Shown here: positions 59,127-64,000 of the stretch, in pieces
Layout of the letters: each line of letters begins with the position of its first letter
How positions within the stretch are numbered: the stretch's first letter is position 1
Assembly: GCA_016218915.1 (NCBI GenBank)
Contig: JACRCQ010000079.1
Span: 119,608-183,607, forward strand
DNA from: Deltaproteobacteria bacterium
Lineage (GTDB): Bacteria > Myxococcota_A > Polyangia > Polyangiales > Polyangiaceae
Direction: 5' to 3'
DNA: 64,000 nt
Position numbers and translations under genes: made by a program
The notes under the pieces: model-generated
Told to the model about the DNA's origin: nothing
The model's database searches: none
What the model saw: the letters and a program-made list of their open reading frames with translations, nothing else

Positions 59127-60407
59127 TCAGCGCAGAGACCACGTACCCGTCACTGGATCGAACACCTCTGAAGTCACAACCCAGTTCGTCATCGCGAACT
59201 TCTCCCGCCCCGACCAGTCTTGCACGCCTCCAAAGACGAGGACCCGGCCTGAACGCAGAACGACGGGTGTGTGCGCGCTGCGAACCGTCGCCATGGCCCC
59301 GCCGGATGCGACGGCACCAGGGAGCGGATCGAACATGCGGGCGTTGGCAGTGCTCGGATGATCGATGCGCCCGCCGGTTGCCAACAAGCGCCCATCGGAA
59401 AGGGCGACGACCGGGACTGCAGCCACGTCCGAGGAGGATGTCGACGAGTACCGCCAGAGAGCCGTTGCGCTGTGTGCGGTCCACAGATCGGTCGCGGGGG
59501 AATATGACTGGGCGACGTCCCCCCGGTCATCCAGAATCAGCACCGAGCCGTCGGGTTGAAGGGCAGACCACGCTATCTCCTCGGGGGAGGGCGAAGTCGA
59601 CTTCCAATGGCCGGTGGAGGGATCGAACAGATCGCCGGTTATCCTTTCGTCACCCGGCGTGCGCGGGTGATTCCAGCTCATTCCTCCCACCACGATCATC
59701 CGTCCGTCTGGCAGCGTATCCGCCCGGGCGTCCGTGCGCTCGTGGGGCATCGGTTCGAGGAGCGTCCAAGTCCCTGGTCCAGGGTTGAAGACCTCAGCAG
59801 TGCTGATCACGGACAGCGAAGAAGAGCCCACTCCGATGCCGCCCGCAACGACCACGCGTCCATCGGCCAGGCGCGATGCGGCGTGATGCGCCCGCCCGAT
59901 CTTCATCGAAGCTGCGGGAGTCCACAGTCCGGTCCCGGGATGAAAGATCTCAGCAGACGAAAGGCTATCTTCGCCCTTGCAGGAATGCACGCACGACGAG
60001 CCTCCGGCAACGAGCACGCGACCGTCTGCGAGCAACGTGGCACTGGGGCTGCCGCGGGCCGTGCTCATCGGCGAGACCAGAGTCCAGACTCCGGATGGAT
60101 CGTAGACTTCCGCAGAAGCCGTGGGGGAATTGCCGCCGCAGACAAGAACGCGGCCATCCGCAAGCAAGGTCGTGGCGTGTCCGCCGCTGCGGTAGTGTCG
60201 AACGCGTGGCGCTCCCGGGGTGCTCACTTCATGCCCCGGCGTGATCAGCATCCAGTTGATGGCGCGATCGAGTTGCCCGGGAAGGAGACGAAGGCTAATG
60301 GCGATTGAAGCGACACACACGGACAGGAGCGCCAGAGCCAGAGCCGCTTCGCGCACACGCCGTCGCGTCCTTGGAGAATTGTCCTGGCTGGAAGGTTCGC
60401 GAGGCAT
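59127..60407 (-). CDS. membrane-anchored Kelch-repeat protein
   Basis: 426 residues from the ATG at 60407; the frame continues upstream to 60749 but that part is basic and non-conserved. A hydrophobic segment near residues 22-45 (AALALALLSVCVASIAISL) is a signal anchor. Six or seven Kelch-like blades follow, with ATTLLADGRVLVCGGN, AEVYDPSGVWT, SATLLADGRVLVAGGSS, AEIFHPGTGLWT, ASRLADGRVVVAGGI and ALSDGRLLATGG. Each blade has GG after a Val-rich strand and W-T after the next. It is a typical myxobacterial surface propeller of unknown ligand. Confidence 0.85.
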   Translation of the reverse strand: MPREPSSQDNSPRTRRRVREAALALALLSVCVASIAISLRLLPGQLDRAINWMLITPGHEVSTPGAPRVRHYRSGGHATTLLADGRVLVCGGNSPTASAEVYDPSGVWTLVSPMSTARGSPSATLLADGRVLVAGGSSCVHSCKGEDSLSSAEIFHPGTGLWTPAASMKIGRAHHAASRLADGRVVVAGGIGVGSSSLSVISTAEVFNPGPGTWTLLEPMPHERTDARADTLPDGRMIVVGGMSWNHPRTPGDERITGDLFDPSTGHWKSTSPSPEEIAWSALQPDGSVLILDDRGDVAQSYSPATDLWTAHSATALWRYSSTSSSDVAAVPVVALSDGRLLATGGRIDHPSTANARMFDPLPGAVASGGAMATVRSAHTPVVLRSGRVLVFGGVQDWSGREKFAMTNWVVTSEVFDPVTGTWSLR

Positions 60408-60728
60408 GGGTGGGGGCGGTTGCCTGGAAGACCGTGGACGCTTGAAGTAGCAGCATCGGTGCGCCGGGTTCCAGACTACCGCTGTACCGCCGTTTGCCAA
60501 CAGGCAGCTCTGCGAACTCGGGAGCCAACGGGAAACGCTCTGAGAGGAGTGGCGGCCGCCAGATTTCGGGTGGCGCCCGCCACATGCCCGATTCGTGCGG
60601 GAAAAGGCACGAAGCGCAAGCTCCAGCTGCGCGCCGACGTGGCGCCCGCCACCTTGCGAAGCGTCGATCCAACGGCGAATCGGCATCCTCATCGATTGGC
60701 GCGCGGCTTGCTCAACGCTTGGCCGCAC
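60408..60728. other. divergent intergenic region upstream of the Rpn gene
   Basis: This 321-base interval separates the Kelch and Rpn genes and contains three related palindromes (60549-60652). I see no gene. It should contain promoters for both genes, but no consensus was convincing. Confidence 0.5.
60549..60652. repeat. three related palindromes, GTGGCG..CGCCAC type
   Basis: GTGGCGCCCGCCAC occurs at 60570-60583 and again at 60639-60652. A related GTGGCGGCCGCC is at 60549-60560. The stems are GTGGCG/CGCCAC with a two-base loop. Their clustering in front of an Rpn gene is notable, but a random GC-rich origin for the shortest copy cannot be excluded. Confidence 0.55.
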
Positions 60729-61712
60729 ATGACAGGCGACAATCCGCACGACAAGCTATTCCAGAAGACATTTTCGGCACCCGAAAACGCGCGCGGCATG
60801 TTGCGCTCCTTGTTGCCACAAGGCCTTGTGGAAGCGGTCGACTGGTCCACGCTCGAGCTGCAGGACGGGCACTTCGTGGACGAGGCGTTGCGAGGTTCCC
60901 AGTCGGATCTTCTCTACTCGGTCCGATGGGACGACAAACAGGTGTTCCTATACCTGCTCTTCGAGCATCAGAGCAGCGCCGAGCCTCTGATGCCCCTTCG
61001 GATGCTGCGCTACATGGTCCGGATCTGGGAGCGGTGGCTGGCAGAGCAAACCGACACGCCCAAGCAGATACCTGCCATTGTGCCGATTGTGCTCTCGCAC
61101 GCGGACGGGGGCTGGCGCCAGGCGGTCGCGATGCACGAGCTGTTCGATCCGCGGGTCGCGGAAGCAGCGGGCAAGCACCTGCCGGAGTACAGGTTCGTTC
61201 TCGAGGACCTGGCTCTCAAGAGTGATGACGATTTGATGGCGCGAGCGGGCACTGCGATGGCGATCCTCACGACGCTGCTCCTTCGAAATGTGAGAAGTGC
61301 AGATGACCTGAAAGCGCGGATGGCAGGGTAGGCGAGGCTATGGCGCCTGGTGTGGGCAGCGCCAAACGGCAGGGAGGCGCTGGCTGCGCTGGTCCGGTAC
61401 GTGCTGCTTGCGCAATCAGCGGTGGTGAAGCAAGAATTGGTGGAGATGTTCAGGGACACGGTCGATCCAGCAGCGCAAGAGGTCGTCATGACGGTGGGAG
61501 AACAGCTGATCGCGCAGGGGCGGGCGGAAGGCCAGGCACAAGGTCGGGCGGAAGGTCGGGCGGAATCGATCCTCACGGTTCTGCGGGCGCGTGGACTTGA
61601 AGTGTCCGATGCTGCGCGTACCAGGATCCTCGCCTGTGCTGACACAACCATGCTTGAGCAGTGGCTCGCGCGCGCAGTGAGCTGCGCGTCCGTCGAGGAG
61701 CTCGTGGATTGA
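60729..61712 (+). pseudogene. Rpn-family PD-(D/E)XK nuclease/transposase-like gene with internal TAG
   Basis: One reading frame runs from ATG 60729 to TGA 61712, but codon 201 (61329-61331) is TAG. The frame continues as ARLWRLVWAAPNGREALAALVRYVLLAQ in the same register. TAG is one transition from TGG (Trp). The N-terminal half has the Rpn/YhgA nuclease pattern: DKLFQKTF, DGHFVDEALRGSQSDLLY, and YLLFEHQSS with the catalytic Glu-x-Gln. The C-terminal half ends with AQGRAEGRAE-type repeats typical of the family. Rpn proteins promote recombination. Either a nonsense mutation, readthrough or a sequencing error explains the TAG; if real, the product is 200 residues. Confidence 0.8.
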
Positions 61713-61749
61713 GTTTGCCCCCGCTCCGTTTGCCCGCAATAATCCTGTG

Positions 61750-62058
61750 ATGTCCAGGAGCATGCACGATTCGTCGCCCCGACCCCGGCGGTCCGCTCGC
61801 GCGCCAACATACCCTCGGCAGCCTTCCCTTGGCCTGGCAATGGCCGCCGCGATTTTCGCCGGTTCTGGATGCGGGCATACCTCCGGCTCTGCGGTTCCCT
61901 CCTATGCCGAGCCGCCTCCGCCACCGTCCGCAGCGGCTCCTGCAACTTCCAACAGCGTGTCCACGCCCGTGACCACTTACCCGGCTCCTGCTGGCACGAC
62001 GCCCGCGCCCTATCCTCACTCCACTATCGCCGGCCCCCCGGCGATTCCCCAGAAGTGA
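61750..62058 (+). CDS. small Pro-rich putative lipoprotein
   Basis: 102 residues with two nearby starts (GTG 61747 or ATG 61750). The N-terminus is basic with a hydrophobic stretch ending in GSGC (about residue 41), a possible lipobox. The rest is Pro/Ala/Ser/Thr-rich (PPPPPSAAAP, TTYPAPAGTTPAP). No domain is recognised. Codon-position composition matches neighbours, but the evidence for a real gene is moderate. It is convergent with the small gene at 62074, 15 bases apart. Confidence 0.5.
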   Translation: MSRSMHDSSPRPRRSARAPTYPRQPSLGLAMAAAIFAGSGCGHTSGSAVPSYAEPPPPPSAAAPATSNSVSTPVTTYPAPAGTTPAPYPHSTIAGPPAIPQK

Positions 62059-62073
62059 TCTGTCTGCCCTCCC

Positions 62074-62346
62074 CTACTTGTCCTTGTCCAGCACCCCGAG
62101 CACCACGTCCGCGGTCTTGCCCACCACCCCATTGAGCACGCGCACCATCCCGTGCACTCCTGTCACCGACGCGTCGTGAACCATGTGCGCTACCTTGGCC
62201 GGAAGCGCGATCGGCGGGATCGCTTCCAGGATCGTGAAAGGGATCTTCGCGGTGTCCTTCTGCACGCGCTCCACTGCCATCGACCCGTACTTCACACCGT
62301 CGTGGATGAGCGCCGTCAGACCTCTCCACTTCTTCATCGAGCTCAT
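62074..62346 (-). CDS. small conserved-looking protein, coupled to the lipase-like gene
   Basis: 90 residues from ATG 62346, which overlaps the stop of the upstream hydrolase gene by four bases (ATGA) and has GAGGAG just upstream. The sequence begins MSSMKKWRGLTALIHDGVKYGS and carries an amphipathic middle (IPFTILEAIPPIALPAKVAHMVHD) and a Val/Leu-rich end. The translational coupling suggests a functional link to the hydrolase, for example as a lipase-associated factor. No family was recognised. Confidence 0.72.
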   Translation of the reverse strand: MSSMKKWRGLTALIHDGVKYGSMAVERVQKDTAKIPFTILEAIPPIALPAKVAHMVHDASVTGVHGMVRVLNGVVGKTADVVLGVLDKDK

Positions 62347-63296
62347 TTCGTCTCCTCGCACCAGGCGCGGATCTGCGCGTAGACCTCAGGATGATGGGCC
62401 AGCCCGAGATGCGCAACCCCCGGAATGAGCCGCACGTCGCCAGAAGGCATTCCACCGGCCTGCGCCTCACCATGACGTCCATCGGTTGCGCTGGAAACCG
62501 GCACGATTGCGTCGCCGAACAGCATCGTGAGCCACTTGCTCTGCGACAGCGAGCCCGCGATCAGATGGTGCTCCATCCCGTCGAGCAGCGGCACCGGATG
62601 ACGCGGATCGCGCAGAGAAATCGTGTCCCTGCGCCTCGCACGGTCTTCGTGCCGCACGTCCGCATCCCCCAGATCCTTGATCCCGTCGCTCCTGAGATCG
62701 CCGATGTCCGCGATCAGGCGGGTCACCGGCTCGGGAATCGCACGAAGCACGCGCGCCAGCACGCGTCCTGCCCGCTCGGTCGGCGCTCCGCGGTGAGGCG
62801 TGCCCACATACAGCGCGCGACGCACCATCCCCAGCCACGCGAGCTTCTCTCGATGCGCTGTGTGGCACGCGCTTCGCACCAGCAGCCCGCCCATGCTGAA
62901 GCCGATGAGGATGATCTCTTCGAGAGGCGCGGGCCATGCCCCGGCAAGCGACTCCAGAAGCCGCGCGAGGCTCGCGCCGTTGTCGGGAATCGAAAGACCT
63001 GAGTTGTAGCGCACGTACAACGGCGTGATCCCCAGGTCGCGCTGCAGCATCGTGCCGTAGTCGCTCCCGTCCGGAAACTGCCACACGCTTTCGGTGCACA
63101 TGATGCCGTGCACGAGCAGCGCCGCGCGAGCGCCAGCATCGGGATGTGCAGCACGGATCGCGTCCGGCTCGATCGCGAGCGGTTGGCCGTCGTGATAGAG
63201 TCCCATCGCGATCCCCAGCCCGTTGCCCGTGCGGGCGAGATGATCCCCGATCGTGCCGTTCAGCACGCCTATCACCTCGTCGAGCTTCTTCCCCAT
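62343..63296 (-). CDS. alpha/beta-hydrolase, lipase-like
   Basis: 317 residues from ATG 63296; the longer frame to 63989 overlaps another gene and is rejected. The alpha/beta-hydrolase features are ALLVHGIMCTESVWQFP (oxyanion His-Gly), GFSMGGLLVRSACH with the nucleophile Ser, the SATDGRHGE region, and a C-terminal VAHLGLAHHPEV, which offers a catalytic His. The LLHDG and LYVRYNSGLSIPDNG segments are consistent with esterases. No signal peptide is seen, so cytoplasmic or unconventional export. Substrate unknown. Confidence 0.85.
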   Translation of the reverse strand: MGKKLDEVIGVLNGTIGDHLARTGNGLGIAMGLYHDGQPLAIEPDAIRAAHPDAGARAALLVHGIMCTESVWQFPDGSDYGTMLQRDLGITPLYVRYNSGLSIPDNGASLARLLESLAGAWPAPLEEIILIGFSMGGLLVRSACHTAHREKLAWLGMVRRALYVGTPHRGAPTERAGRVLARVLRAIPEPVTRLIADIGDLRSDGIKDLGDADVRHEDRARRRDTISLRDPRHPVPLLDGMEHHLIAGSLSQSKWLTMLFGDAIVPVSSATDGRHGEAQAGGMPSGDVRLIPGVAHLGLAHHPEVYAQIRAWCEETK

Positions 63297-63370
63297 CGGC
63301 GTGGCACTATGCACCCTCAGCCACCGACGGTCCACCACCGCGGTGCGAGCGCACCACCCGTTCGGCGGCC

Positions 63371-63853
63371 TCACTGCAACTGGTCGCACGGCACCCAAGT
63401 GCCGGAGGGATTGCACATGCCCCCGGCGCACAGGTGGTCCACGCAGCCCGCGTAGCGTTGCGCCATTCCACCCGGTCCGGGGCCCATCGCAGGGCAGTCC
63501 GAAGGCGCATCGCATCGAACCCCGAACGAGGTTGCGGGGGGACAGTTCGACGAGCAGAAGCTTCCGCCACCCATCTGGTCGCAGCAGGTGTTCCCGCCAC
63601 AATCGGCCCGATTGCGGCAGCGGGTGAGCGGCTCGCCCTTGGGCCCGAACGAGGTCCCAGGAACATGCTCCACCGGCTGCATCGGGCGCGCGGCGCCAGG
63701 CTGCATGGGCGCGCCTGGCTGCGCTCCCGTCGTCTGCGCGGCCGGCGACGCAGGAACGGACACGACCGTCGGCGAGCTTCCCGTCGACGAGGGGGAGCAC
63801 TGGTTGAGCAACGCGCAGGCGGCAACCGCGACGATCAGGATACGTCGATTCAT
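63371..63853 (-). CDS. Cys-rich putative lipoprotein
   Basis: 160 residues from ATG 63853. The signal ends at LLNQC, which fits lipidation. A Ser/Pro/Gln/Ala linker follows, and then a C-terminal domain with ten or more cysteines (CRNRADCGGNTCC, CSSNCPP, CDAPSDCP, CVDHLCAGGMC). The arrangement is that of small disulfide-rich myxobacterial surface domains. It ends about 75 bases before the hydrolase gene start, on the same strand, and may be co-transcribed with it. Confidence 0.78.
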   Translation of the reverse strand: MNRRILIVAVAACALLNQCSPSSTGSSPTVVSVPASPAAQTTGAQPGAPMQPGAARPMQPVEHVPGTSFGPKGEPLTRCRNRADCGGNTCCDQMGGGSFCSSNCPPATSFGVRCDAPSDCPAMGPGPGGMAQRYAGCVDHLCAGGMCNPSGTWVPCDQLQ

Positions 63854-63981
63854 GGGTTCCCATCCTAAATGACCGGCCACGCAATGGAGACATCGGCGGT
63901 GGCCGAGGGTTTTGATGGAGAAATTGGGCGGCTTTCCCGATAGGGTGGCGTTGCGAAACGAACCCCGACCGGGAGGCCGCC

Positions 63982-64000
63982 ATGCGCAACGTAGCACGGT
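63982..64000 (+). CDS. start of an unidentified gene at the right edge
   Basis: ATG at 63982 is preceded by GGGAGG, seven bases upstream, and opens MRNVAR before the window ends. Nothing more can be said about the product. Confidence 0.4.

Noticed and set aside
59127..60749. Longer Kelch protein beginning at 60749
   Set aside because: The extra 114 residues are Arg/Ser-rich and overlap the divergent Rpn start; the signal anchor follows ATG 60407.
1..64000. tRNA or rRNA genes
   Set aside because: No clover-leaf T-loop motifs or conserved rRNA words were found by reading; a covariance-model search would decide.

Overview
The window looks like a chromosomal segment of a myxobacterium-like organism (Polyangia/Myxococcota). 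It is GC-rich and dense with genes. It has many lipoproteins with long Gly/Ala/Thr/Ser linkers, two MYXO-CTERM-type C-termini, DUF1566 proteins, a eukaryotic-like Ser/Thr kinase, a PP2C phosphatase, several sigma-54 activators and AgmX-like proteins. No rRNA, tRNA, CRISPR array, phage module or intact insertion sequence was seen. All assignments were made by reading translations and motifs; no database search was run.

Layout. Positions 1-7.8 kb form a signalling island: a truncated membrane histidine kinase, a small DUF1016-N-like protein, a degenerate AAA+ activator, a kinase ATPase domain with a cysteine cluster, an NtrC-type response regulator, a PAS/Cys sigma-54 activator, and a NifX/COG1433-like protein preceded by a good sigma-54 promoter and an inverted-repeat activator site. 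Positions 8-31 kb are mostly exported proteins: a divergent pair of secreted proteases (papain-type and M6-type), DUF1566 and beta-helix lipoproteins, a CotH / DUF4956 / VTC operon, SUMF1-like and beta-propeller proteins, a triheme cytochrome, a collagen-like protein, and a PP2C-cNMP fusion. Positions 31.5-38.7 kb are one long minus-strand run: kinase, TPR protein, GreA-like factor, a hypothetical protein, a Gly-rich lipoprotein, a 3beta-HSD-like dehydrogenase overlapping a steroid 5-alpha-reductase-like gene, and a YjbR-like protein.

Positions 41.8-45.1 kb hold the most striking operon. Homocysteine methyltransferase, B12 activation domain, corrinoid-binding protein and UroD-type methyltransferase are four separate, overlapping genes that together resemble a disassembled cobalamin methyltransferase. 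Next to it, divergently, is a giant (about 2081 residues) protein with no signal peptide and only weak likeness to alpha-2-macroglobulin folds. The last 12 kb carry a Cys-repeat lipoprotein, threonine dehydrogenase, a MYXO-CTERM subtilase, a DEAD-box helicase, a Kelch protein, an Rpn/PDDEXK gene broken by one in-frame TAG (with a second, decayed Rpn scrap nearby), and a lipase-like gene.

Intergenic DNA has several repeat families: a hairpin array (18.85-18.97 kb), a 25-base word shared by two loci 31 kb apart, a 21-base tandem array, a GGGCAA microsatellite, an inverted-repeat element at 57.0-57.1 kb and triplicate palindromes before the Rpn gene.
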